Shown here: piece by piece, positions 9,052-17,828 of the stretch
Layout: the number at the start of each line of letters is the position of its first letter
How positions within the stretch are numbered: the stretch's first letter is position 1
NCBI GenBank assembly: GCA_052144935.1
Contig: JBKQPR010000153.1
Span: forward strand, 1 to 53,782
Length of the DNA: 53,782 nt
Source: JOPF133 sp052144935
Lineage (GTDB): Bacteria > Acidobacteriota > Terriglobia > Bryobacterales > Bryobacteraceae
Reading direction: 5' to 3'
Position numbers and translations under genes: made by a program
Notes under the pieces: generated by a model
Told to the model about the DNA's origin: nothing
Seen by the model: the letters and a program-made list of their open reading frames with translations, nothing else
The model's database searches: none

Positions 9052-9147
9052 TCACCGCAGAGACGCGGAGGTCGCGGAGAAAGCGCGGAGAATACAACAG
9101 GAGTCTTTCTCTGCGTAGCCTCTGAGATCTCTGCGTCTCTGCGGTGA
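9052..9147. repeat. 96-bp imperfect inverted repeat (CGCAGAGACGCGGAG family)
   Basis: The left arm starts tcaccgcagagacgcggag and the right arm ends tctctgcgtctctgcggtga, so the element can fold into one long hairpin. A second element of the same length, 96 bp, and the same arms with CGCGGAG variants sits at 41767-41862. Partial copies occur inside the 152-bp repeat at 39319-39665. This copy fills the recO-glyQ gap. Confidence 0.85.
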
Positions 9148-9168
9148 ATGCGCTGCTACTAATTCATA

Positions 9169-10068
9169 ATGCAATCGTTTCAAGAAATCATCTTCAAACT
9201 GAAGCAATACTGGGCGGAACGCGGCTGCATCATCCAGGAGCCGTATGACGTGGAAGTGGGAGCCGGCACGATGTGTCCGGAGACTTTTCTGCGCGTGCTC
9301 GGACCGCATCCTTACCGGGTGGCCTACGTGCAGCCCAGCCGGCGGCCGGCTGACGGGCGCTACGGCGACAACCCCAACCGGCTCTTCAAGCACTCGCAGC
9401 TCCAGGTGATTCTAAAGCCCTCCCCAGAGGATGCCATCGAGCAGTACCTGGGCAGCCTGGAAGCGATCGGGATCGACCTGCGCTCGCACGATATCAAGTT
9501 CGAGGAAGACAACTGGGAGGCCCCCACGCTGGGCGCGTGGGGGGTGGGCTGGCAGGTGATGCTGGACGGACTCGAAATCACCCAGTTCACCTATTTCCAA
9601 CAATGCGGCGGCATCGACCTGGACCTGGTTCCGGCCGAGCTGACCTATGGCCTCGAGCGCCTGACGGCCTTCCTGCAGGTGCGCGACAGCGTCTACGACA
9701 TCGAATGGGCGCCGGGATTTTCCTACGGCGCCGTGCGCTACACCGACGAGCTGCAGTACTCGGTTTACAACTTCGAGATGGCCGACATCGCCACCTTGTG
9801 GAAGCTGTTCGAATTGCACGAAGGCGAAGCGGCGCGGCTACTGAAGGCGTACGACCCCAAAGCGGCGGACAAGCGGCGCTTTCCGCTGCTGCCGGCCTAC
9901 GACCATGTGCTGAAGTGCTCGAACCTGTTTAATACGCTGGATTCGCGCGGGGCCCTCAGTGTGACCGAGCGGGTGGGAGTGATCCAAAGAGTGCGCAAGC
10001 TGGCTGTGGGTGTGGCGCAGTCCTGGGCCGACCAGCAGCAGTCGGCGACGGCGGAGGTGGCGCGGTGA
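9169..10068 (+). CDS. glyQ: glycyl-tRNA synthetase alpha subunit
   Basis: The catalytic subunit of the bacterial alpha2beta2 glycyl-tRNA synthetase, which makes glycyl-adenylate and charges tRNA-Gly. The 299 residues match the family length. Typical stretches are SFQEIIFKLKQYWAERGCII (N-terminus), YDVEVGAGTMCPETFLRVLG, RRPADGRYGDNPNRL (about residue 64), EDNWEAPTLGAWGVGWQV (about 121) and the class II segment LTYGLERLTAFLQ (about 159). ATG 9169 lies just after the 96-bp repeat. It overlaps glyS by 4 bp (GTGA, 10065-10068), the usual coupled arrangement. Confidence 0.97.
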   Translation: MQSFQEIIFKLKQYWAERGCIIQEPYDVEVGAGTMCPETFLRVLGPHPYRVAYVQPSRRPADGRYGDNPNRLFKHSQLQVILKPSPEDAIEQYLGSLEAIGIDLRSHDIKFEEDNWEAPTLGAWGVGWQVMLDGLEITQFTYFQQCGGIDLDLVPAELTYGLERLTAFLQVRDSVYDIEWAPGFSYGAVRYTDELQYSVYNFEMADIATLWKLFELHEGEAARLLKAYDPKAADKRRFPLLPAYDHVLKCSNLFNTLDSRGALSVTERVGVIQRVRKLAVGVAQSWADQQQSATAEVAR

Positions 10069-12017
10069 GTTTGCCCTTCCTGCTGGAGGTCGGCGCCGAG
10101 GAGATTCCCGATTGGATGATTCGGGGAGCGCTGGAGAATCTGCGCCTGCTGTTTGAAAAGCTGGAGATCCCGCACGAATCGGTGACCCTGGACGCCACGC
10201 CGCGCCGTTTGGTGCTGCGCGCCGAGGGGCTGCCCGAACGACAAGCTGATAGCGAAGAGCGGGTGCTGGGACCGCCCAAGTCGGCTCCGCCCAAAGCCGT
10301 GGAGGGGTTTGCGCGCAAGCAGGGCGTCAAGCCCGAGGACCTGGCCATCGAATCGACCGCCAAGGGCGAGTATTACAGTTTCATCCGGAAATTGGCGGGG
10401 CGGCCGACGAAAGACATTCTCGCCGAAGCGCTGCCGGGCGTGATCCTGCAGATCAACTTTCCCAAGACCATGTACTGGACCGGAAAGGGCGGACCGCGCT
10501 TCATCCGGCCGATCCGCTGGATTGTGGCCCTGCTGGGCGAGGAGATCGTGCCGTTCGAGCTGGCGGGGGTGCGCTCCGGCGCGCTCACGGCGGGCCACCG
10601 GCGGCTGGGAGCGCGAGAGATCGCCATCACCACGGCGGATTACGAGCAGCGCCTCGGGGACCATTACGTGATCCTGTCGGCCGAGCGGCGGCGCAACAAG
10701 ATTTTGAAGGAGCTCGCTGGAGTGCACATTAAGCCGGACAGCGCGTTGCTCGATACGCTGGTCTATCTGACCGAATTTCCCACTCCGATTACCGGCAGCT
10801 TCGATCCGCAGTTTCTGGAGCTGCCCGAGGAGGTTCTGGTGACGGTGATGCGGCATCATCAGAAATATTTCTCGGTGGAGGACGCCGAAGGCCGCCTGGC
10901 GCCGCAGTTCGTGGCGGTGATGAACATCCCGTCCGACCCCGAAGGCTTTGTGCGGCGGGGCAACGAACGCGTGCTGCGCGCGAGGTTCAACGACGCCCGC
11001 TTTTTCTGGGAGACGGATCAGAAGAAGAAGCTGGCGGACCGCGTGCAGGATCTGGCGCACGTGACCTTCCAGGCCAAGCTCGGCTCGTACCTGGAAAAGA
11101 GCGAGCGTATGGTGACGGTGGTGAAGGAATTAGCTGGGGCAGGCGATTCGCCCGCCGACGCCGCGCGAGCGGCTGAGCTCTGCAAGTGCGACCTGACCAC
11201 CGAACTGGTCAAGGAGTTCACCGAACTGCAAGGCGTGGTGGGCGGCCTATACGCTCGCGCCCAGGGCGAGCCGGAGCCCGTTTGGCAGGCCATCTACGAC
11301 CAGTACAAACCGGAGAGCATGGAGGATTCCATCCCGCGCCACCGCACCGCACAGATCGTGGCGCTGGCCGATAAGCTGGATACGCTGCGCGGCTGCTTCG
11401 CGGTGGGGCTGATCCCTTCGGGGTCGCGCGATCCGTTCGCGCTGCGCAGGGCGGCGCAGGGGGTGGTGAAGATTCTGGTGGAAGGACGCATCGAGCTGCC
11501 GTTGTGGGGTCTAATTGGCCACGACGAGAATTGGGAAGCCTTGAAAGCCTTCTTCGAAGACCGCGTGCGCTTCTACTTCCGCGACTACCGCGGATTCAAG
11601 TACGACGAACTGAACGCCGCGATGGCCGCGGGCTGGAGCAACCTGGTGGATCTGGAAGAGCGGCTGGAGCGCATCCAGGATCTGCGGCCCACGCCCGATT
11701 TCGAACCGCTGGCGGCCAGTTTCAAGCGCATCCGCAACATTTTGGAACAGGCCCAATTCGCCGGTGGCGGCTTCAGGACCGACCTGCTGGAACGCGGTCC
11801 CGAGCAGGATCTCTACGACGAGTTCAATAGGATCGGGGATCAGCCGATTGAAAGCGTGATCTCGCGGCTGCGACCCAAAGTGGACCTTTTCTTTGACAAG
11901 GTGCTCGTAAATACGCCGGATGCTCGCGTCCGGCAGAACCGTTTGATGCTGCTCAAGACGCTGTTGGATCAGTTTTCCAAGATCGCGGATTTTTCGGAAA
12001 TTGTTACGAATTCATAA
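10065..12017 (+). CDS. glyS: glycyl-tRNA synthetase beta subunit
   Basis: The tRNA-binding and anticodon-recognising partner of GlyQ. The start is GTG 10065 inside the GTGA overlap with glyQ. The N-terminus MSLPFLLEVGAEEIPDWM is diagnostic, followed by LGPPKSAP, KPEDLAIESTAKGEYYSF, the FPKTMYWTGKGGPRFIRPIRWIVALL block (about residues 133-158), MRHHQKYFSVED, and VTFQAKLGSYLEKSERM. The C-terminal anticodon-binding region ends NRLMLLKTLLDQFSKIADFSEI. At 650 residues it is slightly shorter than the E. coli protein but has all blocks. Together with glyQ it supplies the complete enzyme. Confidence 0.96.
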   Translation: MSLPFLLEVGAEEIPDWMIRGALENLRLLFEKLEIPHESVTLDATPRRLVLRAEGLPERQADSEERVLGPPKSAPPKAVEGFARKQGVKPEDLAIESTAKGEYYSFIRKLAGRPTKDILAEALPGVILQINFPKTMYWTGKGGPRFIRPIRWIVALLGEEIVPFELAGVRSGALTAGHRRLGAREIAITTADYEQRLGDHYVILSAERRRNKILKELAGVHIKPDSALLDTLVYLTEFPTPITGSFDPQFLELPEEVLVTVMRHHQKYFSVEDAEGRLAPQFVAVMNIPSDPEGFVRRGNERVLRARFNDARFFWETDQKKKLADRVQDLAHVTFQAKLGSYLEKSERMVTVVKELAGAGDSPADAARAAELCKCDLTTELVKEFTELQGVVGGLYARAQGEPEPVWQAIYDQYKPESMEDSIPRHRTAQIVALADKLDTLRGCFAVGLIPSGSRDPFALRRAAQGVVKILVEGRIELPLWGLIGHDENWEALKAFFEDRVRFYFRDYRGFKYDELNAAMAAGWSNLVDLEERLERIQDLRPTPDFEPLAASFKRIRNILEQAQFAGGGFRTDLLERGPEQDLYDEFNRIGDQPIESVISRLRPKVDLFFDKVLVNTPDARVRQNRLMLLKTLLDQFSKIADFSEIVTNS

Positions 12018-12044
12018 CCACTATTGAAACGATAGGAGCAAAGC

Positions 12045-14789
12045 ATGAAGAAGTATGTGTACTCGTTCGGCAACGGAACCGCCGACGGCGACGGAAAGAT
12101 GAAAGACACGCTCGGCGGCAAGGGCGCCGGGCTGGCGGAAATGTGCCGGGCCAAGCTGCCGGTGCCGCCCGGCTTCACCATCTCGACGGAAGTCTGCAAC
12201 ATCTATTTCCAGAGCGGCAACACGGTGCCGGAGGAGATCCACGCGGAGATGCTGAAAGCCCTCGGGACGCTCGAAGAGCGCATGGGGCAGAAGCTAGGCG
12301 ATGTCTCGAATCCGCTGCTGGTGAGCGTGCGCTCGGGCGCCAAATTCTCCATGCCGGGCATGATGGACACGATCCTCAACCTGGGCTTGAATGACAAAAC
12401 CGTGCTGGCCCTGGAAGCCAAGAGCAACAATCCGCGCTTCGCTTACGACTGCTACCGCCGGTTCATCCAGATGTACGGCAGCGTGGTGATGGAAATCCCC
12501 AAGGCCGCTTTCGAAGAGGTCTTCGACGGCCAAAAGCACAAGGCCAAAGCCAAGCTGGATACCGGCCTGACGGCCAAGGACCTGCAGCAGGTGATCGTGG
12601 GCTACAAGAAGCTGGTGGAGAAGAAGACCGGCCACCCGTTCCCGCAGGACGCCATGGTGCAGTTGCAGGGCGCGCGCGACGCCGTGTTCCGCTCCTGGTT
12701 CAACGAACGCGCCAAGTACTACCGCAAGATGAACCAGATCCCCGACGACCTGGGCACCGCCGTGAACGTGCAGGCGATGGTGTTCGGCAACCTGGGCGAA
12801 ACCTCGGCCACGGGCGTGGGCTTCACGCGCAACCCGGCCACCGGCGAGAAGGTCTTCTACGGCGAGTTCCTGGAGAACGCGCAGGGCGAGGACGTGGTGG
12901 CGGGCATCCGCACGCCGCACACCTTCGCCGAGCTGGAAAAGTGGAATCCCGCGGTGTACAACCAGCTTCGCGAGATCACCACCATGCTGGAGCAGCACTA
13001 TCGCGACATCCAGGACTTCGAGTTCACCGTGCAGGATGGCAAGCTCTACATGCTGCAGACCCGCAACGGCAAACGCACCGGTCCGGCGGCCGTGCGCATC
13101 GCGGTGGAGATGGTGGGGGAAGGCCTCATCAGCAAGCAGGAAGCGGTGCTGCGCGTGGACCCGCAGCAGCTCGATCAGCTTTTGCACCCAGTGCTCGACC
13201 CCAAGTCGATCAACGAACTCACCAAACTGGCCAAGGGGCTGCCGGCCTCGCCGGGCGCGGCGGTGGGCACCATCGTGTTTACCGCCGAGGACGCGGTGGA
13301 GAAATCCGCTAAGGCGCCCGTGATCCTGGTGCGCAAGGAAACCGTTCCGGACGATATCCACGGCATGGAAGTTTCGAAGGGCATTCTGACCTCGCGCGGC
13401 GGCATGACCAGCCACGCAGCGGTGGTTTGCCGCGGCATGGGCACGCCCTGCGTGGCCGGCGCCGAAGCTTTCACCGTGAATGAGCACAAGAAGTCGGTCG
13501 AGGTGTCGGTGAACGGCAAGACCGTCACCCTGAAGGAAGGCGACTGGCTATCGCTGGACGGTTCCACCGGGGAAGTCTACGCCGGCAAGGCCAACACCTC
13601 GGACGCCGACCCGACCTCGGGCGTGCTGGCGAGCTTCATGAGCTGGGCCGACGAGTTCCGCGGCAAGTTCGGCGTGCGCGCCAATGCCGACATTCCGCGC
13701 GATGCCAAGGCGGCGCGCAAGTTCGGCGCCGAGGGCATCGGGCTGTGCCGCACCGAGCACATGTTCTTCGCTGAAGACCGCATTGCGCACATGCAGGCCA
13801 TGATTCTGGCGCGCGACGAGAAGACCCGGCGCAAGGCGCTGCTCAAACTGCTCCCCATGCAGCGCAAGGATTTCGCCGGCCTGTTCGAAGCCATGAACGG
13901 CCTCCCGGTGGTGATCCGTACGCTCGATCCGCCGCTGCACGAGTTCCTGCCCAAGCGCGAGGAGTTAATGGTGGACCTGGCCGTGCTGCCGTACGCCGAC
14001 CTGAACAAGAAGCGCGAGATGGCCGCGCAGTACGCACGTTTGGGCGCGGAAGTGAAGAATCTCAAGACTGTGCTGACGGGGCTGCTGGCCCGCGTGGAGG
14101 AGCTGCATGAGTTCAACCCCATGCTCGGCCTCCGCGGCTGCCGCTTGGGGATCCTCTATCCGGAGATCACCGAGATGCAGACGCGCGCCATCTTCGAGGC
14201 CGTCGTGCAGGTGGCCAAGAAGGGCGTGAAAGTGATTCCCGAGGTGATGATTCCACTGATCGGCGGCCCCAAGGAGTTCGAGGACCAGAAGAAGATCGTG
14301 GTGGCGGTAGCCGACGAGGTGCTGGCGAAGGCCGGCATGAAAGACCAGCATTACATGGTCGGCACCATGATCGAGATTCCGCGCGCCGCGCTGACCGCCT
14401 TCGCGGTGGCCAAAGAGGCGGAATTCTTCAGCTTCGGCACCAACGACCTGACCCAGACCACCATGGGTCTTTCGCGCGACGACTACACGAAGTTCCAGAA
14501 GGAGTACCAGGACAAGAAGATCTTCGCCAACGATCCCTTCGCGGTGCTGGATCAGGAGGGCGTGGGCCAGTTGGTGAGGCTGGCGGTGGAGAACGGGCGC
14601 AAGGCCCGTCCGGACCTGGAAGTGGGCATCTGCGGCGAGCATGGCGGCGAGCCCAGCTCGGTGCAGTTCTGTTACCGGGTGGGCATGGATTACGTATCGT
14701 GCTCCCCGTACCGCGTGCCGATTGCGCGGCTGGCGGCGGCGCAGGCGGCGATCTCGGGCGATAAGTCCGAGACCCAGCGGACGGCGTAG
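12045..14789 (+). CDS. ppdK: pyruvate, phosphate dikinase
   Basis: A cytosolic enzyme interconverting pyruvate + ATP + Pi and PEP + AMP + PPi, used in glycolysis or gluconeogenesis. The 914-residue length is typical. Domains in order: ATP-grasp nucleotide-binding region (GGKGAGLAEM near residue 24, GAKFSMPGMMDTILNLGLN near 98, ATGVGFTRNPATGE near 256), the swivelling phosphohistidine domain (GGMTSHAAVVCRGMGTPCV near 452, with catalytic His), and the PEP/pyruvate barrel (GIGLCRTEHMFF near 566, PMLGLRGCRLG near 693, SFGTNDLTQTTMGLSRDD near 800, GICGEHGGEPSSV near 864). ATG 12045 follows GGAGCA (12034-12039). The gene starts 27 bp after glyS and is read the same way. Confidence 0.97.
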   Translation: MKKYVYSFGNGTADGDGKMKDTLGGKGAGLAEMCRAKLPVPPGFTISTEVCNIYFQSGNTVPEEIHAEMLKALGTLEERMGQKLGDVSNPLLVSVRSGAKFSMPGMMDTILNLGLNDKTVLALEAKSNNPRFAYDCYRRFIQMYGSVVMEIPKAAFEEVFDGQKHKAKAKLDTGLTAKDLQQVIVGYKKLVEKKTGHPFPQDAMVQLQGARDAVFRSWFNERAKYYRKMNQIPDDLGTAVNVQAMVFGNLGETSATGVGFTRNPATGEKVFYGEFLENAQGEDVVAGIRTPHTFAELEKWNPAVYNQLREITTMLEQHYRDIQDFEFTVQDGKLYMLQTRNGKRTGPAAVRIAVEMVGEGLISKQEAVLRVDPQQLDQLLHPVLDPKSINELTKLAKGLPASPGAAVGTIVFTAEDAVEKSAKAPVILVRKETVPDDIHGMEVSKGILTSRGGMTSHAAVVCRGMGTPCVAGAEAFTVNEHKKSVEVSVNGKTVTLKEGDWLSLDGSTGEVYAGKANTSDADPTSGVLASFMSWADEFRGKFGVRANADIPRDAKAARKFGAEGIGLCRTEHMFFAEDRIAHMQAMILARDEKTRRKALLKLLPMQRKDFAGLFEAMNGLPVVIRTLDPPLHEFLPKREELMVDLAVLPYADLNKKREMAAQYARLGAEVKNLKTVLTGLLARVEELHEFNPMLGLRGCRLGILYPEITEMQTRAIFEAVVQVAKKGVKVIPEVMIPLIGGPKEFEDQKKIVVAVADEVLAKAGMKDQHYMVGTMIEIPRAALTAFAVAKEAEFFSFGTNDLTQTTMGLSRDDYTKFQKEYQDKKIFANDPFAVLDQEGVGQLVRLAVENGRKARPDLEVGICGEHGGEPSSVQFCYRVGMDYVSCSPYRVPIARLAAAQAAISGDKSETQRTA

Positions 14790-14858
14790 GGCGGCTATCG
14801 CGGCCGGGCGTGCGTGGACTGGGCGCGTGGACATGGTACCGTAGTTTTTGAGGGCATC

Positions 14859-15428
14859 ATGTCCACGCTGCCGAAGACGTTACTGACTCCCGAGGAGTAC
14901 CTCGCGATTGAGCGCAAGGCGGAGCGGAAGAGCGAATTTTTCCAGGGCGAGATGTTCCTGATGGCCGGCGCCCAGGAAGCGCATAATCTGATCGTCGCGC
15001 ACACGATCAGCTCGCTCGACCAACAACTCCGCTCCCGGCCCTGCCGCGTGTACCCCAGCGACATGCGAGTGTGTGTGGACCGGGTCAAGATGTACGCCTA
15101 CCCCGATGTCATAGTAGTCTGCGGCGACCGGAAATTCCTCGACGCCAAGCCCGATACACTCCTCAACCCCACCCTAATCGTCGAGGTGCTGTCGCCTTCC
15201 ACCGAGGGTTATGATCGGGGCCTGAAGTTCCAGCATTACCGATCGATCGAATCGCTTCGACAGTATCTCTTGATCTCCTCCGACCGGGTGCATGCCGACT
15301 TATTCACCCGCCCTGCTGAAGGGCCGTGGACTCTCGCTGAAGCAAACGGGCCGGAAGATGTCCTCGAACTCCAGTCTATTGGTTGTGTGCTAAAACTGGC
15401 CGACCTCTACGATAAGGTGGAGCTGTAA
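14859..15428 (+). CDS. Uma2 family (DUF820) putative endonuclease, copy 1
   Basis: A 189-residue member of the Uma2 family, predicted PD-(D/E)xK-fold nucleases of unknown substrate that are abundant in cyanobacteria and acidobacteria. Visible marks are LLTPEEYLAIERKAERKSEFFQGE at the N-terminus, AYPDVIVVCGDRKF with the putative metal-binding Asp, and LNPTLIVEVLSPSTEGYDRGLK with the Glu of the ExV half-motif. ATG 14859 was chosen because it matches the start of the tandem copy (MSTLPKT in both). The next Uma2 gene begins 1 bp after the stop. Confidence 0.88.
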   Translation: MSTLPKTLLTPEEYLAIERKAERKSEFFQGEMFLMAGAQEAHNLIVAHTISSLDQQLRSRPCRVYPSDMRVCVDRVKMYAYPDVIVVCGDRKFLDAKPDTLLNPTLIVEVLSPSTEGYDRGLKFQHYRSIESLRQYLLISSDRVHADLFTRPAEGPWTLAEANGPEDVLELQSIGCVLKLADLYDKVEL

Positions 15429-15429
15429 A

Positions 15430-15999
15430 ATGTCCACGCTGCCAAAGACGTATTTGACTCCCGAGGAGTACCTCGAAATCGAGCGCAAGGCGGAGTACAA
15501 GAGCGAATACTACCAGGGTGAAATGCTCGCCATGGCCGGGGCGAGTATGGCCCACAACAGGGTGGTCGGCAACACCTTTGCGGTCCTCTGGCAGCAGCTA
15601 GAGTCGCGCCAGTGTGAAGTGTTCATGGGCGATCAGCGGGTACACGTCCGCGCAACCGGATTATACGCATATCCCGATGTGGTCGCCTACTGCGGCGATC
15701 CGCAGCTCCTGGACACGCATATGGACACCCTGCTCAACCCCAGTCTGATTGTCGAAGTGCTCTCACCTTCCACCGAGACCTACGACCGCAATCTCAAGTT
15801 CGAGCAGTACAAGTCAATCGAGTCCCTTCGGGAATATCTACTAGTGTCATCCGAGCAGGCTCGCGCCGATTTACACACGCGCCAGCCCGATGGGCAGTGG
15901 CTCCTTACGTCGGTGAGCCGCCTGGAAGACACGCTTGAAATCCCATCCCTTGGTTGCATGCTAAGACTCGCCGATCTCTACAAAAAGGTCAAGTTCTAA
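15430..15999 (+). CDS. Uma2 family (DUF820) putative endonuclease, copy 2
   Basis: A 189-residue tandem paralogue of the gene before it. The N-termini are nearly identical (MSTLPKTYLTPEEYLEIERKAEYKSEYYQGE). The active-site segments AYPDVVAYCGDPQL and LNPSLIVEVLSPSTETYDR are intact, so both copies could be active. Divergence in the middle (SRQCEVFMGDQRVHVRATG against SRPCRVYPSDMRVCVDRVK) shows the duplication is not recent. The stop lies 2 bp before the alcohol dehydrogenase start, so the three genes may be co-transcribed. Confidence 0.88.
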   Translation: MSTLPKTYLTPEEYLEIERKAEYKSEYYQGEMLAMAGASMAHNRVVGNTFAVLWQQLESRQCEVFMGDQRVHVRATGLYAYPDVVAYCGDPQLLDTHMDTLLNPSLIVEVLSPSTETYDRNLKFEQYKSIESLREYLLVSSEQARADLHTRQPDGQWLLTSVSRLEDTLEIPSLGCMLRLADLYKKVKF

Positions 16000-16001
16000 C
16001 C

Positions 16002-17033
16002 ATGGACGCCCTCTTACTCAAGCAATATCTGCACCTGGAAATGGTCCACATGGACGAGCCCGAAATCGGCCCCGACGACGTGCTGGTGCGCGTGCGCGCC
16101 TGCGGCATCTGCGGCAGCGACGTCCATGGCCTGGACGGCTCCACGGGACGCCGCATTCCGCCGCTGGTGATGGGGCACGAAGCCGCCGGAGAAGTGGTCC
16201 GCATCGGCGCCAATGCCCGCGACCTGCAACCCGGCGAGCGCGTCACCTTCGATTCCACCATCTACTGCGGCCGTTGCTTTTACTGCACGCGCGGCGAGAT
16301 CAACTTATGCGACAACCGCCAGGTGCTAGGGGTTTCGCCCGGAGAATACCGGCGCCACGGCGCCTTCGCCGAATACGTAGCGGTTCCGCGGCGCATCGTC
16401 TACCGGCTTCCCGCCAACCTGAGCTACGAACAGGCGGCCTTGATTGAAGCCGTGTCGGTGGCCGTTCATGCCGTGAACCTGACGCCGCGAAGCTTGGCCG
16501 ACTCGGCCGTGGTGGTGGGCACCGGGATGATCGGCCTATTGGCGGTGCAAGCGCTACGCGCGGCGGGCTGCGCGCGCATCTTCGCGGTGGACCCGGAGGA
16601 GTCGCGGCTGCGCCTGGCGCTGGAATTGGGCGCCAGCGAAGGACTCAACCCCAAGGATTGCGATGTCGCCGAGGCGGTGCGCAAGGGCACCGGCGGGCAC
16701 GGCGCGGCGGTGGCCATCGAGTGCGTGGGCGCCACCGATCCGGTGCGCACCGCCATCGCCGCCGTGCGCAAAGGCGGCGCCGTCACCCTGGTGGGCAACG
16801 TGGCGCCCAGCGTGGACCTTCCGCTGCAAGCGGTGGTGACGCGCCAGATCCGCGTGCAGGGATCCTGCGCCTCGTGTGGCGAATATCCGGCTTGCATGGA
16901 GTTGATGGCCAGCGGAGCCATCCGGGTGGATCCGCTGATCAGCGCGGTAGCGCCGCTGGCGGAAGGCCCGCAATGGTTCGCGCGTTTGCGGAGCCGCGAG
17001 CCCGGCCTGATGAAGGTGATCCTGCGGCCCTGA
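16002..17033 (+). CDS. zinc-dependent alcohol/polyol dehydrogenase (MDR family)
   Basis: A 343-residue medium-chain dehydrogenase/reductase, probably oxidising a secondary alcohol or sugar alcohol with NAD(P). Catalytic-zinc motifs are CGICGSDVHG (Cys near residue 35) and GHEAAGEV. The structural zinc site has CGRCFYCTRGEINLC (four Cys near residues 88-102). The Rossmann nucleotide loop reads VVVGTGMIGLLAVQ (near 168). The sequence resembles sorbitol or threonine dehydrogenase-like enzymes, but the substrate cannot be named. ATG 16002 gives a standard N-terminus. A longer frame from 15954 overlaps the previous gene and is unlikely. Confidence 0.9.
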   Translation: MDALLLKQYLHLEMVHMDEPEIGPDDVLVRVRACGICGSDVHGLDGSTGRRIPPLVMGHEAAGEVVRIGANARDLQPGERVTFDSTIYCGRCFYCTRGEINLCDNRQVLGVSPGEYRRHGAFAEYVAVPRRIVYRLPANLSYEQAALIEAVSVAVHAVNLTPRSLADSAVVVGTGMIGLLAVQALRAAGCARIFAVDPEESRLRLALELGASEGLNPKDCDVAEAVRKGTGGHGAAVAIECVGATDPVRTAIAAVRKGGAVTLVGNVAPSVDLPLQAVVTRQIRVQGSCASCGEYPACMELMASGAIRVDPLISAVAPLAEGPQWFARLRSREPGLMKVILRP

Positions 17034-17078
17034 CGCCGCGGCGCGGCGGCGCGGCTTGCCCGCCCTATCGGCGGCCGT

Positions 17079-17828
17079 CTACAATCCCAGCAGATTGGCC
17101 TGCAGCTTGGCGTATCCGCGCCCGGCCGCCCACAGGTCCAGCGGCACGGCGGCCAGTTCGTCGACTTCGGGCGACGCCAGGCCGTTTTTTGTCATATCGA
17201 TTGCCTTCAGGTAGACGCGGCAGGTGTCGCACGCTTCCAGGCGCACGTGCGGGAACTCCTCGGCCACATAGACCGGCAACTTCTCGTGGTCCTCTTCTCC
17301 GCAGGCCGGGCACAGCAGGCGGCGGAACTCCCATTCGGTGGCGCACAGAGAACACACCAGCCACCGCTTGCCGCCTTCGCCCTCGGGCCGCAGCACCGCC
17401 ACCACGGGCTTCTCGCCGCAGAACGGGCACTCGGGGCGAACCGCCTGCCGCCCGGATTCCGGCCGCGCGCGCGCCGCCAGAAACTGCGCATAAGGCTGCA
17501 CCAGCACGCGGGCGATAAAGCGCGGCGCCGGATCGGCCGGGTCCCACTCCCTCGCGTGTATCAACTGGCCGGCCGCGCGCGCAAGCACAGGCGGTCCCTC
17601 GACCTCGATCAACCGCAGCAGCCGCCCGCGATACTGGCGGACCGGCAGGGGCAGGCGCGCGGGATGAAGGGACAGATCGCGCGGCAGGTCGGCGAGATCT
17701 TTGAAATCCAGCTCCATGTCCCGTTGGAAGCGGGCGATGCTCCGATAGAACCGCAGCAGCTCGGCGGCCGCGGGGTAGCGGGCTTCCAGGTCCTGCGCCC
17801 GGGCGATGCGGCGGTTCCAGAGGTTCAT
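17079..17828 (-). CDS. fdhE: formate dehydrogenase accessory protein FdhE-like
   Basis: FdhE binds respiratory formate dehydrogenases before Tat export and helps maturation or redox quality control. This 249-residue protein has the FdhE layout: a helical N-terminal half, then four Cys pairs forming two rubredoxin-like sites (CPFCGEKP, CSLCATEWEF, CPACGEED, CDTCRVYLK). LVCSLCATEWEFRRLLCPACGE is especially typical. The C-terminus ends DLWAAGRGYAKLQANLLG. The start ATG overlaps the stop of the upstream kinase gene by 4 bp (17825-17828). No formate dehydrogenase subunit is in this window, so its client must be encoded elsewhere. Confidence 0.85.
   Translation of the reverse strand: MNLWNRRIARAQDLEARYPAAAELLRFYRSIARFQRDMELDFKDLADLPRDLSLHPARLPLPVRQYRGRLLRLIEVEGPPVLARAAGQLIHAREWDPADPAPRFIARVLVQPYAQFLAARARPESGRQAVRPECPFCGEKPVVAVLRPEGEGGKRWLVCSLCATEWEFRRLLCPACGEEDHEKLPVYVAEEFPHVRLEACDTCRVYLKAIDMTKNGLASPEVDELAAVPLDLWAAGRGYAKLQANLLGL

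Noticed and set aside
12294..13487. 397-codon open frame on the - strand
   Set aside because: Antisense to ppdK, with low-complexity His/Arg/Gly/Ala content and no recognisable domain.
14859..15999. Uma2 pair as a defence system
   Set aside because: No partner genes typical of defence islands are adjacent, and Uma2 genes are common outside such islands.
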